DNA from: a virus
Virus record (IMG/VR): IMGVR_UViG_3300036045_000028
Location: 1 to 42,625 of that record
Direction: 5' to 3' (one strand)
DNA length: 42,625 nucleotides
The position numbers and the translations under genes are program-made. Each line of letters starts with the position of its first letter. Position 1 is the first letter of the stretch. Positions 1 to 7,212 of the stretch are shown here, piece after piece. The notes beneath the pieces were generated by a model that was not told where the DNA came from, did not search any database, and was given only the letters and a program-made list of their open reading frames with translations.

Positions 1-127
1 CACTATCAGCCAAGCGGAAAACAGCCTATTATCATTTTATGAGTGGGAGAAAAGCCACACACTTATACCGTTTTTTCTTGAAAAGTCGCTAGTGAGCGAT
101 AAACATAAGTTCGGCGGCAGTATTGAC
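1..127. repeat. Terminal identity with bases 42499-42625 (circle join)
   Basis: Bases 1-127 match bases 42499-42625 exactly, and the reading frame of the nuclease gene crosses the join without a break. The length of 127 is a common assembler k-mer size, so this is most likely an assembly overlap of a circular or circularly permuted genome and not a true terminal repeat. The unique circle is 42,498 bp. Confidence 0.93.
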
Positions 128-397
128 TGTTACGCCAAAATAGATGAAGATATGTGGCTTATCGACTTTAAGACGGGAAAATCTGTCTATGACGAAATGG
201 CAATACAGCTTGCGGCATATCGGCAATTGTTGCGGGAAAACGGCTACCCTGTTAAGGGGTGCAGGATTCTACGAATTGGGCGGAGCGAGGACGAAGGTTT
301 TGATGACAAGGTTTTCAGTGCTAGTTTCTTAGACAAGCAATGGGAAATCTTCAATCACTTACTTGCAATTTACTGGCTAAAAAAGGAGGTGGGTTAA
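2..397 (+). CDS. RecB/Cas4-like PD-(D/E)XK exonuclease, C-terminal part (gene continues from 42254)
   Basis: This is the 3' part of a gene that starts at 42254. Across the circle join the whole protein is 213 residues. The visible motifs are GGSID, then LIDFKTGK, then QLAAYRQL, which are the G..D, D.KTG and Q..AY elements of the RecB-type PD-(D/E)XK nuclease fold. It probably resects double-stranded ends to feed the adjacent Sak4-like and ssDNA-binding proteins in phage recombination. Its stop overlaps the next start (TAATG), which suggests translational coupling. Whether it acts 5'-3' or 3'-5' cannot be told. Confidence 0.82.
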   Translation, partial: TISQAENSLLSFYEWEKSHTLIPFFLEKSLVSDKHKFGGSIDCYAKIDEDMWLIDFKTGKSVYDEMAIQLAAYRQLLRENGYPVKGCRILRIGRSEDEGFDDKVFSASFLDKQWEIFNHLLAIYWLKKEVG

Positions 398-1047
398 TGT
401 CTCGCGTTATAGCCGTAGCTGGCGAATCTGGTGCTGGCAAGACAACTGCCCTGAGAACTCTTGACCCAAAAACCACATGCATAATTGATGCCGACCGCAA
501 AGGCTTGTCGTGGAAAGGCTGGAAATCGCAGTATAACAGGGAAAACAAAAATTATATTCAAACTAGCGATGTTGCTAAGATACGCGAAGCGCTAAAAGCC
601 ATCAACGAAAAAGCCCCACATATCAAAGTTATGGTTATTGACACCATTAACACAATTATGGTTGATGACGAAATGAAACGAATGAATGAAAAAGGCTTTG
701 ATAAGTGGCAGGACATGGCGCAGAGCGTTTGGGGATTGGTCAGCGAAGCACATTTATTCCGGGATGACTTGACCATTGTCTTTATGGCTCATACACAGAC
801 AGAGCGTGACGATAACGGCTTTACTTTTACCCGAATTAAAACAAGCGGCAAGAAACTGGACAAGATTGTTCTGGAAAGTAAGTTCACAACGGTATTAATT
901 GCTAAGTGTGTCAACGGCAAACACATTTTTGAAACTCAGTCTAAAGCATCTACCGCCAAAAGTCCTTTAGGAGCATTCAATGAGTTTGAGATAGACAACG
1001 ATCTGGATAACGTCATTAAAATATTGGAGGAATACGAGAATGCGTAA
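397..1047 (+). CDS. Sak4-like RecA-fold ATPase (ssDNA annealing/recombinase)
   Basis: The 216-residue protein has a Walker A motif GESGAGKTT at residues 8-16 and a Walker B-like strand VMVIDTINT near residue 85. This compact NTPase without other domains fits the phage Sak4/AAA_24 family, which promotes single-strand annealing together with a phage ssDNA-binding protein. It lies between a RecB-like nuclease and a DUF669-type protein, the usual Sak4 setting. The ATG at 397 is chosen because AAAGGAGG lies just upstream and it overlaps the previous stop. The longer in-frame start at 340 has no ribosome site. Assignment rests on motif and context. Confidence 0.8.
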   Translation: MSRVIAVAGESGAGKTTALRTLDPKTTCIIDADRKGLSWKGWKSQYNRENKNYIQTSDVAKIREALKAINEKAPHIKVMVIDTINTIMVDDEMKRMNEKGFDKWQDMAQSVWGLVSEAHLFRDDLTIVFMAHTQTERDDNGFTFTRIKTSGKKLDKIVLESKFTTVLIAKCVNGKHIFETQSKASTAKSPLGAFNEFEIDNDLDNVIKILEEYENA

Positions 1048-1558
1048 AATTGATTGGAGCAACGTCCCTGACCAACAAGAATACAAGCGCCTTATTCCTG
1101 GCGGCTATGTAGCTATTATTACTGGCGCAACAGATGTGCCTGATAAAGAATACATCAAAATTGAATACGATATTGCCCAAGGCGAATTTGCCGACCACTT
1201 CCAAAAACTATTTGATGCAAAGGGTTTTTGGGCAGGGAAATTTATTAAATCCTACAGTGAAAAGTCTCTGCCATTTTTTAAAGGGTTCCTAACCGCCATT
1301 CAAAACAGCAATCCCGGCTTTACGTTTGACAACAACGAGAAAAAACTGATTGGTAAGTTTGTTGGGATTGTATTAGCCGAAGAAGAATACCCAAAGAACG
1401 ATGGCGGTATTGGCGTTAGGTTGTATGTGGATAGGCCGAGAAGCGTAGAGCAAATTAAAAATGGCGAGTTTGAAGTACCGCCATTAAAGAAGCTGAAAGG
1501 CAACAGTAACAACCCTTTTGGCGGGACATTCGTTGAAGAGCCGATAGAGTTTTTTTAG
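1040..1558 (+). CDS. DUF669-type single-stranded DNA-binding protein
   Basis: The protein has 172 residues and overlaps the Sak4-like gene by 8 bases, with GGAGG upstream. It opens with I-D-W-S, then has a GGYVA strand, a WAGKFIKSYS block and a long strand ending V-G-I-V-L-A-E-E-E-Y, a layout I recognise from DUF669 proteins that accompany Sak4 or related annealing proteins and bind ssDNA. The C-terminus has N-N-P-F-G-G followed by an acidic stretch, reminiscent of SSB tails that recruit partners. It probably coats resected ends made by the nearby nuclease. Confidence 0.75.
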   Translation: MRKIDWSNVPDQQEYKRLIPGGYVAIITGATDVPDKEYIKIEYDIAQGEFADHFQKLFDAKGFWAGKFIKSYSEKSLPFFKGFLTAIQNSNPGFTFDNNEKKLIGKFVGIVLAEEEYPKNDGGIGVRLYVDRPRSVEQIKNGEFEVPPLKKLKGNSNNPFGGTFVEEPIEFF

Positions 1559-1596
1559 CACAACAGGCTCTAATTTAAATTTTAGGAGGAAAGATA

Positions 1597-1884
1597 ATGA
1601 ATAAAGCAGTTTTAAATTGCGCCGGAACATCACGCACAACAAGTAATCGTCTTATGGAACTATTTTCCGTTATAAATAGAATGGACAGCGAAAAAGACGC
1701 CTTAGAGCGAATTATCTACCGTCCAATGCCACAATGTGCAGAAATCGGCACACCCGCCAATAAACCCGAAACCATAGATGAAAACCTTGACGCTATGACT
1801 AGATATGTAGCTGATATTGCAGATCGCTTACATGTTATTAATTCTGAATTATCTGAACGACTTGGTGAAGCTAAGATTATCTAG
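1597..1884 (+). CDS. Small early protein, unknown function
   Basis: A 95-residue protein with a strong ribosome site (TAGGAGGAAAGATA) before the ATG. It is rich in charged residues and predicted mostly helical, with a helix-forming C-terminal half (residues 60-92) that could form a short coiled coil. No signal peptide or membrane segment is seen. It sits between the ssDNA-binding protein and RusA, so a role around recombination or replication is possible but not shown. Confidence 0.6.
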   Translation: MNKAVLNCAGTSRTTSNRLMELFSVINRMDSEKDALERIIYRPMPQCAEIGTPANKPETIDENLDAMTRYVADIADRLHVINSELSERLGEAKII

Positions 1885-1947
1885 GCACAAAACAAAAACA
1901 GGCGCGGCTAGGTGTCGCGCCTCCACATCAAAGAAAGGCGTGGTGTA

Positions 1948-2370
1948 ATGGCTGAAATTAGCTTCATTGTATACGGCGAACCTAAAGCGCAAGGTAGACC
2001 AAGGTTTAAGCGCAGGGGCAATTCTGTACAAACTTACGATGACCCTAAAAGCAATGAATATAAAGACACAGTATATTCTGTTGCTGTTCAGAATAAGCCG
2101 CCAGAACTTCTACAAGGCCCATTAAGCGTTGTAATCGTGTGCTTGCGTAGTATGACTGCGGCTATATTAAAATCTGCCCGTAAAACTACGTTGGCAGAAG
2201 CGGGAAAGATATTCCCACTTACTAAACCAGATGTTGATAATTACGCAAAAGGAGTAAAGGATGCGCTAAAGGGTGTAATTTGGCGAGACGATTCACAGGT
2301 TGTTGAGCTAACAGTAATTAAGCGATACAGTGAAACTCCGCGAGTTGAAATCACTGTAAGGGAGTTGTAG
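1948..2370 (+). CDS. rusA: RusA-like Holliday junction resolvase
   Basis: The 140-residue protein carries the RusA signature: an N-terminal GEPKAQGRPRF strand, then TKPDVDNYAKGVKDALKG near residue 90 and WRDDSQV near residue 112. The aspartates in D-V-D-N and R-D-D match the metal-binding carboxylates of RusA nucleases, which cut four-way junctions. It completes the recombination set and may also trim branches before packaging. The ATG at 1948 is chosen because the fold starts there; an upstream GTG at 1912 would only add unlike residues and lacks a ribosome site. Confidence 0.87.
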   Translation: MAEISFIVYGEPKAQGRPRFKRRGNSVQTYDDPKSNEYKDTVYSVAVQNKPPELLQGPLSVVIVCLRSMTAAILKSARKTTLAEAGKIFPLTKPDVDNYAKGVKDALKGVIWRDDSQVVELTVIKRYSETPRVEITVREL

Positions 2371-2373
2371 CAC

Positions 2374-2625
2374 ATGCGAACAAACACTCTAACCAAACGC
2401 TGCCACAACACTCCTGATGTAGCACAGCAGATAGGGGTGTATTTTAGATGTGAAGAAGCAAGGGGGCGGTTCCGCCATGGTGCTTACCAGTCGCTAGGAA
2501 AAGAAAACGGCATCTGTAAAATATGCGGCATGTATCTTGAAATTGTAACGCATAATCACGCCAACATGCATAATTATGTTGACAGGCAAGCGTTTAAGGA
2601 TTCGGGTAATATACGATGGCTCTAA
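2374..2625 (+). CDS. Small protein with CxxC motif, unknown function
   Basis: An 83-residue protein starting 3 bases after the RusA stop. It has the motif ICKICGMY (CxxC) near residue 50 followed by several histidines (T-H-N-H-A-N-M-H), which could bind zinc. No family was recognised. The tight spacing places it in the same transcript as rusA. Confidence 0.6.
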   Translation: MRTNTLTKRCHNTPDVAQQIGVYFRCEEARGRFRHGAYQSLGKENGICKICGMYLEIVTHNHANMHNYVDRQAFKDSGNIRWL

Positions 2626-2795
2626 CCAAACGCGAACAAGACGCATTAATTGACCTATATACCGAATGTCGCCACCTCATAATGCGTAATGGCGAGTGTT
2701 GGCCTAGCATGTGCATTGATTGTGCAAACAGGTTTTGTGATTTTAAGGAGGTTGGGAAGTTGGTGCATGAATATGAGAGGGAGGGGATGGGGTGA
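2616..2795 (+). CDS. Small cysteine-rich protein, unknown function
   Basis: A 59-residue frame beginning at ATG 2616 inside the end of the previous gene and ending inside the start of the radical SAM gene (TGA 2793-2795; next GTG 2792). It has C-X10-C, M-C-I-D-C and R-F-C-D-F, a pattern suited to a small metal-binding fold. The overlaps on both sides fit a translationally coupled gene. Because it is directly upstream of a radical SAM enzyme it could be a partner, but that is a guess. Confidence 0.55.
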   Translation: MALTKREQDALIDLYTECRHLIMRNGECWPSMCIDCANRFCDFKEVGKLVHEYEREGMG

Positions 2796-3631
2796 AGATT
2801 ATTCGGGTGTTCCCGCGCCGTACCAATTTAACACCCACCGACGAATACGCCTTTTATGATGTGCCAGGAATGTTTATCCCTAATCATGACGAGGTACATA
2901 TTTGCACCGTTTTTACGTGGGATATAAAACGTGGCGAGTGGTTGCGGGATAGCTGGCAAGACCACACAGACAAGCCTGTTAAACTAGGCGGGCCGATATA
3001 TGGCGACTATCACGATGATTTTATTCCTGGCATGTATCTAAAACCCGGCGTAACCTTCACAAGTCGAGGATGCAACAACCAATGTGGCTTTTGCTTGGTG
3101 CCTAGCCGAGAGGGTAAACTGCGCGAACTAACTCCAATTCATCCTGGCAATATCGTACAGGACAACAATTTTATGCAATGCTCAAAAGAACACCGCCGCA
3201 AAACGTACGACATGCTAAAAACACAGAGAAACATTGAATTTAGTGGAGGTATTGAAGCGGCTCGATTAACCGAGTGGGACGTTGAGCAAATGCGCGGTTT
3301 AAGAGTTAAACAGATATTCTTAGCCTGTGACACTAAAGCCGCCATAAAGTCACTAGAAAAGGCCGTGAAGATGCTACACGCAGGAGGATTTGACTTAACT
3401 AAACAGGGCGAGGCCGCAAGGAATAAAATTCGGTCGTATGTCCTAGTCGGTGACAATCGCCAAGAGAACGAGGAACGATTAAAACGGGTGTATGAAATAG
3501 GCGCACTACCTTTTGCCCAATTGTTTAAGCCAATAGAACCAATAACTTATTCCAAAGAATGGACACGATTTGAACGTACTTGGCAAAGGCCAGCGGCGAC
3601 AAGAGCATGCATGAAGGGAAGTACGCCATGA
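2792..3631 (+). CDS. Radical SAM enzyme of unknown substrate
   Basis: A 279-residue protein starting with GTG at 2792. The radical SAM cluster motif is RGCNNQCGFC (C-X3-C-X2-C) near residue 98, following K-P-G-V-T-F-T-S. Further conserved-looking blocks are IEFSGGIEA, a (beta/alpha) pattern with IFLACDT, SYVLVGD, and a final R-F-E-R-T-W-Q-R-P-A. I recognise this as a family of radical SAM proteins found in phages and prokaryotes with the same blocks; its reaction is not known to me. It lies in the early operon between rusA and replication genes, so modification of nucleic acid or of a host factor is conceivable. Confidence 0.83.
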   Translation: MKIIRVFPRRTNLTPTDEYAFYDVPGMFIPNHDEVHICTVFTWDIKRGEWLRDSWQDHTDKPVKLGGPIYGDYHDDFIPGMYLKPGVTFTSRGCNNQCGFCLVPSREGKLRELTPIHPGNIVQDNNFMQCSKEHRRKTYDMLKTQRNIEFSGGIEAARLTEWDVEQMRGLRVKQIFLACDTKAAIKSLEKAVKMLHAGGFDLTKQGEAARNKIRSYVLVGDNRQENEERLKRVYEIGALPFAQLFKPIEPITYSKEWTRFERTWQRPAATRACMKGSTP

Positions 3632-3711
3632 TCCACCTTGCCGCAACCCACCGCCAACACAACACACAAGCCACATTCACAGTATCATTCGCACTGTTCC
3701 TGCTGTGCTAG
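3628..3711 (+). CDS. Possible 27-residue peptide after the radical SAM gene
   Basis: ATG 3628 overlaps the radical SAM stop as ATGA, and the frame stays open to TAG 3709-3711. The C-terminal end is hydrophobic (S-F-A-L-F-L-L-C). The overlap is the only support, and it may be chance. Confidence 0.2.
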   Translation: MIHLAATHRQHNTQATFTVSFALFLLC

Positions 3712-3749
3712 CTACTACGGCGAGTTACCATAAAAAGAAGAGGTGAAAA

Positions 3750-4298
3750 ATGATGAGTGAATACTACTGGTGGTGCCCTAATTGCAAGCAAGCGATAGAC
3801 CCGCGCTGCGTAACATTTGAGGAATATCATGAGGACTGCGGTCACCCGGTGGAATGGATAACAGCCGAGGCAAGCGGTTTGGTGGACAACCTCCGCGCCA
3901 AACTCGCGGCCAAAGACGCCGATATAGCGCAGGTGACGGCAGAGGCGGCGGCAATGCGGTGTTGCGCTAATTGCGATTCGTTTTATGGCGTAAATTGCGA
4001 ATTAAGGCCGGAGGAAGTATGCGACAACTGGAGAAGTGATTCCACCGTCGGCGCGGTCCTGCTGGCCAGGATTAAGCGAATAGAAGGGGATTGTGCTGAA
4101 CTTGCGGGCGAATGCGGTGAGTGGAGAGATCGTGCCAAGGCAGCCGAAGTGAGGATTATAGAAATTAAACTAGAAGCCAAAGGCGCATTATGGCAATTAG
4201 AAGCTTTTTTAGACGGCGTTCTGGATGCTGACCGAGTTACTGTAAATAACGAGGTAATGGCAAGCCTTAGAAAGATTGTGGGTGAGGAAAGTGCCTGA
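3750..4298 (+). CDS. Zinc-ribbon and coiled-coil small protein, unknown function
   Basis: A 182-residue protein with GAGGTG six bases before ATG 3750 (an ATG follows directly at 3753). The first 40 residues hold WWCPNCK and E-D-C-G-H, a treble-clef-like metal site. Residues 45-70 form a helical segment (L-R-A-K-L-A-A-K-D-A-D-I-A-Q). A second cysteine cluster (C-C-A-N-C-D-S-F-Y-G-V-N-C near residue 71) follows, then a long helix to the C-terminus. Proteins of this build are common in phage early operons but I know of no defined function. Confidence 0.65.
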   Translation: MMSEYYWWCPNCKQAIDPRCVTFEEYHEDCGHPVEWITAEASGLVDNLRAKLAAKDADIAQVTAEAAAMRCCANCDSFYGVNCELRPEEVCDNWRSDSTVGAVLLARIKRIEGDCAELAGECGEWRDRAKAAEVRIIEIKLEAKGALWQLEAFLDGVLDADRVTVNNEVMASLRKIVGEESA

Positions 4299-4313
4299 AA
4301 AAATCATGCGGAT

Positions 4314-4553
4314 TTGCATCAATATCGCGTGAGACATGTTAGCAATGCGCCATCTGAGCAAATATGTGTTGATGTATGGCGTAAAAATAAGGGAGATGTA
4401 TCTGAGGCATGGGAATCGGTAGAGGTTTTTTCGGCGATATATGGCAATGCATTACAATTGTTTATCTTGGACACCGTTATCCGCGCCACCGCAGACGAAA
4501 CCACCATAGCCATGCTGCAGGCTGTGGTAAAGGCGGCGGAAGAATCACAATAA
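4314..4553 (+). CDS. Short frame, unknown; possibly the front half of a broken gene
   Basis: A 79-residue frame that could start at TTG 4314, but no ribosome site is seen there. The only good site nearby (GGTGAGGAAA) leads to GTG 4291 in another frame that closes after 13 codons. The C-terminal helix (A-M-L-Q-A-V-V-K-A-A-E-E) resembles the linker that often precedes a DUF551 domain, which follows in yet another frame. It may be the middle of a gene with frameshifts, or a coupled small gene. Confidence 0.4.
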   Translation: MHQYRVRHVSNAPSEQICVDVWRKNKGDVSEAWESVEVFSAIYGNALQLFILDTVIRATADETTIAMLQAVVKAAEESQ

Positions 4554-4558
4554 CTGGA

Positions 4559-4783
4559 TTGTGCGACGCCGCCTTGTCAGGCGGTGCTGATGGGTGGGTG
4601 AGTGTGGAAGATGGGCTTCCAGAGAAACTAACAATTGTCTTGGTGGATGGCCCTAATTATTCAGTGCGGTGCGCTTATTATCAAAACGGATTCTGGTCTT
4701 TCGCTTCAGGTGGGCATGTATTGGCGAAGGCAATCACCCACTGGCGACCACTCCCACCACCACCGAAGGAGGTAAAGGCATAG
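4559..4783 (+). CDS. DUF551 domain protein (start uncertain)
   Basis: The frame contains a DUF551-type domain: G-W-V-S-V-E-D-G-L-P-E-K at its start, a central Y-Q-N-G-F-W strand, and I-T-H-W-R-P-L-P-P-P-P at the end. DUF551 proteins are small phage and prophage proteins of unknown function. No ribosome site precedes any of the possible starts (TTG 4559, TTG 4574, GTG 4598). The frame is open upstream to ATG 4409, but that portion reads like out-of-frame sequence and overlaps the previous gene. Translation may depend on re-initiation after the TAA at 4551-4553, or the gene is broken. Confidence 0.6.
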   Translation: MCDAALSGGADGWVSVEDGLPEKLTIVLVDGPNYSVRCAYYQNGFWSFASGGHVLAKAITHWRPLPPPPKEVKA

Positions 4784-5034
4784 TGAAAAAGCATGATGTA
4801 ATCCGCTTTATAGGGCGATTCCCTGACAAAATCACCGACAAAAGCATAATGGATGTGGGGAAATGGTTTTGTAGTCACTGCGGCAAACCCAAGCCGAAAG
4901 GGAAAGAACCTTGCGAGTGCGGTAGTATATTCTGGTATAAACCAAAGGGTTGTAAAATATGCGGTGCGGAATTGGGGGTTAAAGAGAAGGTCTACTTTGA
5001 CACCTGCGCGGCTTGTGAAGATAAAGGGCAATAG
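4783..5034 (+). CDS. Zinc-ribbon protein with three CxxC-type pairs
   Basis: An 83-residue protein. GTG 4783 overlaps the DUF551 stop (TAGTG), with GAAGGAGGTAAAGGC just upstream. Cysteine pairs occur as F-C-S-H-C-G-K, C-E-C-G, C-K-I-C-G and C-A-A-C, enough for two zinc ribbons. The basic segment K-P-K-P-K-G-K-E between them suggests nucleic acid contact. Function unknown. Confidence 0.65.
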   Translation: MKKHDVIRFIGRFPDKITDKSIMDVGKWFCSHCGKPKPKGKEPCECGSIFWYKPKGCKICGAELGVKEKVYFDTCAACEDKGQ

Positions 5035-5064
5035 CCCCCATACTCAAATAAAGGAGGAAAAGCC

Positions 5065-5340
5065 ATGGAGATTAGAGAGTTGACCATAGAGCAGGCGAAG
5101 GAACTGTTGGCAAATGTTTGTGTGTTTGATTTTGACGATTTGCCTGGACTCCTTCGCCCTCTCCCAAAACGAGTGCCACACCTTAAACCGATTTTAGGCG
5201 TTAGTCTGTACGAATATGAAGCCGAGGCCATAGCCGCCTTGCTAGATAGACTAGACAGGCAGGTGCAAGAGATGCGGAATTGCGATAACTGTACCAAACA
5301 TTGCATGAAGGGGCCGTTAGAAAACGAAAGTAAAGGTTGA
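5065..5340 (+). CDS. Small early protein, unknown function
   Basis: A 91-residue protein with an excellent ribosome site (AAAGGAGGAAAAGCC) before ATG 5065. It is acidic in the first half and ends with a cysteine cluster (N-C-D-N-C-T-K-H-C) near residue 72. A central helix (Y-E-Y-E-A-E-A-I-A-A-L-L-D-R-L-D) is predicted. No family recognised. Confidence 0.62.
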   Translation: MEIRELTIEQAKELLANVCVFDFDDLPGLLRPLPKRVPHLKPILGVSLYEYEAEAIAALLDRLDRQVQEMRNCDNCTKHCMKGPLENESKG

Positions 5341-5376
5341 GTGTGTAAAGGTAAACGTAAGTAGGGGTGTGATAAA

Positions 5377-5847
5377 TTGAGACTAATAAGATGCAGAAAA
5401 TGCGGAACGGCAATATCATCTTTTGACAATTATTTTGAGCAGATGATACTTGCAATGGGTGAGTTAAATCAAAAGGCGTTGAAGTGTCATGGGTCAGATA
5501 GAAACCTGTACCTACAACAAATAGCACAGCTAAAAAGCATGATAAAACAGGTGCAGCACTTAAGCGGTCAAATTGAAGAACGAAAGACAACTGTTTTATG
5601 TGAATTGAGTGAGATTGTACATTTTTTAAGAGAAAACGTCGTGATTGCTGATTCGACATTAAGTTATTTAAAAGAGATTGGGCGCAAGAAAGCTAAGATT
5701 AAGAACCAACAAGACGAAGCCAAAATAAACGCTATATATGGGGATTTTGAAAATATTTTTACAAACAAGACTAAGCGCGATGAAACCGCGAATAGAGCAA
5801 TAGGCGCAACAGCTAAAGCAGCTAGAGAAGCTACAGGCGAGGGTTGA
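5377..5847 (+). CDS. Helical coiled-coil protein with N-terminal zinc-knuckle motif
   Basis: A 156-residue protein starting at TTG 5377 after AGGGGTGTGATAAA. It begins R-L-I-R-C-R-K-C-G-T, a single CxxC, followed by a long helix rich in Q, E and K (residues 20-110), then a lysine-rich stretch. It precedes the replication initiator in the same operon. Its job is unknown; a structural or DNA-associated role would fit the charge pattern. Confidence 0.6.
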   Translation: MRLIRCRKCGTAISSFDNYFEQMILAMGELNQKALKCHGSDRNLYLQQIAQLKSMIKQVQHLSGQIEERKTTVLCELSEIVHFLRENVVIADSTLSYLKEIGRKKAKIKNQQDEAKINAIYGDFENIFTNKTKRDETANRAIGATAKAAREATGEG

Positions 5848-5888
5848 GAGTGGGAAGGTAAGTGTTAGTAAGGGGTGAGCGCTGATAG

Positions 5889-6623
5889 GTGGAAGGAACA
5901 TATATTAAACTATACCGTGACTTGCTTAAAAAGCCAATTATGCAAAACCCAAAATTGTTGCAAGTGTGGATATGGTGTCTTTTAAAAGCAAGTCACTGTG
6001 AACATTTTCAAACAGTAGGACTACAAAAAATACATCTACTACCAGGACAATTTATTACAGGTAGATTTGCAGGAGCCAAAGAGTTAAACATCAACCCTTC
6101 GTCGTTTTGGAAATATTTAACATGGTTAAAGAATAATGAAAGTTTGGACATCAAAAGCAACAACAAGTTTAGTGTTATAACCCTTACAAATTGGCACTTA
6201 CACCAAATGGATACGCCTAAGGGTGACAGTAAAAATGACAACAAAAAGACAACAAAAAGACAACAAAATGACACAAACAATAATGGTAATAATGGTAATA
6301 ATAATATATCTCCTTACGGAGATATATCTAATGATTTAGCGCAGGTTGTTGATGCTTTTGTTGAAATGCGAAAGAAGATTAAAAAGCCCATGACAGATAG
6401 AGCGATTGCCATGATGTTAAACAAGCTGCATAAAATGGCGCAAACAGATTCAGTGAAATTAACCATACTTGAACGATCAATTATAAATAGTTGGCAGGAT
6501 ATATACGACTTGCCGGAGGTGAAGAATGGACAACCACAACAGCGAACTAGCGGTAATAGCAAGCCGAATTATGGCAAACATCCCAGTAAGACCGATTGGA
6601 ACAATGAACCAAACTCCTTATGA
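5889..6623 (+). CDS. Phage replication initiator (O/DnaD-like, winged-helix N-terminus)
   Basis: A 244-residue protein starting at GTG 5889. Residues 1-105 match the N-terminal replisome-organizer type: Y-I-K-L-Y-R-D-L-L, a W-I-W-C-L-L-K-A helix, PGQFITGRF, and a winged-helix region ending F-S-V-I-T-L-T-N-W. A low-complexity linker rich in N, K and T (residues 112-140) follows, then a helical C-terminal domain, probably for contact with the helicase loader. The linker DNA carries iterons and a hairpin that look like an origin. The last 98 bases overlap the DnaC-like gene. The layout resembles lambda O and P. Confidence 0.8.
   Translation: MEGTYIKLYRDLLKKPIMQNPKLLQVWIWCLLKASHCEHFQTVGLQKIHLLPGQFITGRFAGAKELNINPSSFWKYLTWLKNNESLDIKSNNKFSVITLTNWHLHQMDTPKGDSKNDNKKTTKRQQNDTNNNGNNGNNNISPYGDISNDLAQVVDAFVEMRKKIKKPMTDRAIAMMLNKLHKMAQTDSVKLTILERSIINSWQDIYDLPEVKNGQPQQRTSGNSKPNYGKHPSKTDWNNEPNSL
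6237..6327. other. Candidate replication origin inside the initiator gene
   Basis: Three 11-bp direct repeats of GACAACAAAA(A/T) lie at 6237-6247, 6248-6258 and 6259-6269, with a degenerate fourth copy at 6270-6280. They are spaced one helical turn apart. An AT-rich stretch with two TAATGG repeats follows (6281-6303), then a perfect 10-bp inverted repeat with a 4-base loop (6304-6313 with 6318-6327). Iterons plus an unwinding region within the initiator gene is the lambda-type origin layout. The repeats also encode the N/K-rich linker, so coding constraint alone cannot be excluded. Confidence 0.6.
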
Positions 6624-7212
6624 CTATCTTGCCCTTGAAAAACGAGGTGTATACAAGCGGTATTGGTATTGCACTATTGGGGAAATAGAAAAGCGCGGTA
6701 TACCTTCGCAGAATCAAGAGCAATGGCAAGAGGTAAAGAATTACACCGACAAACTGAAAACTAACATCACTGACGGTATCGGCTTAATCCTCAAAGGGCC
6801 GGTGGGCACAATGAAAACCACAATGGCAGTAGCGGTGTTAAGGCAACAAATTGACCATGGCGGCAGCGGTTACTTCGTGGGAATGGCCTCAATGCTTGAC
6901 AATATCTTTACCATGCAAAAGCGGAATATGCAGGAATGGCTTGATTATGAGGACAGGCTACGTAACACCCCTCTGCTGGTACTTGATGATTTAGGTGCAG
7001 AGTATCACCAGGAATGGGTGTTGTCAAAGGTAGACGCTATTGTATCAGAACGCTATAACCGCATGAAGCCGATTATTATTACAACGAATTTGAGTAGTGA
7101 GGATCTAAAGGGCAAGTATGCCGAGCGCATTATAGACAGGCTTAGAAGCGCATCAAAGGTTATCACGTTCAAAGGTAATAGTCTAAGAGAATCGCCGGGG
7201 AGCGTGAAGTAA
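6526..7212 (+). CDS. dnaC: DnaC-like helicase loader ATPase
   Basis: A 228-residue AAA+ protein with a good site (CCGGAGGTGAAG) before ATG 6526. The Walker A motif is GPVGTMKTT near residue 91, with methionine in place of the usual glycine. Walker B is LLVLDDLGAE near residue 148, and a sensor-like I-I-I-T-T-N-L and arginine-containing I-I-D-R-L-R-S follow. This matches DnaC/IstB-type loaders. No replicative helicase gene was found in the window, so it probably loads the host DnaB onto the phage origin with the upstream initiator. Confidence 0.88.
   Translation: MDNHNSELAVIASRIMANIPVRPIGTMNQTPYDYLALEKRGVYKRYWYCTIGEIEKRGIPSQNQEQWQEVKNYTDKLKTNITDGIGLILKGPVGTMKTTMAVAVLRQQIDHGGSGYFVGMASMLDNIFTMQKRNMQEWLDYEDRLRNTPLLVLDDLGAEYHQEWVLSKVDAIVSERYNRMKPIIITTNLSSEDLKGKYAERIIDRLRSASKVITFKGNSLRESPGSVK

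Noticed and set aside
1-127. True direct terminal repeat of the virion DNA
   Set aside because: The length equals a common assembly k-mer and the repeat lies within a gene; a physical repeat cannot be inferred without read coverage.
4409-4558. N-terminal extension of the DUF551 protein to ATG 4409
   Set aside because: The translated extension is basic, histidine-rich and unlike a domain start, and it overlaps another frame; no ribosome site precedes ATG 4409.
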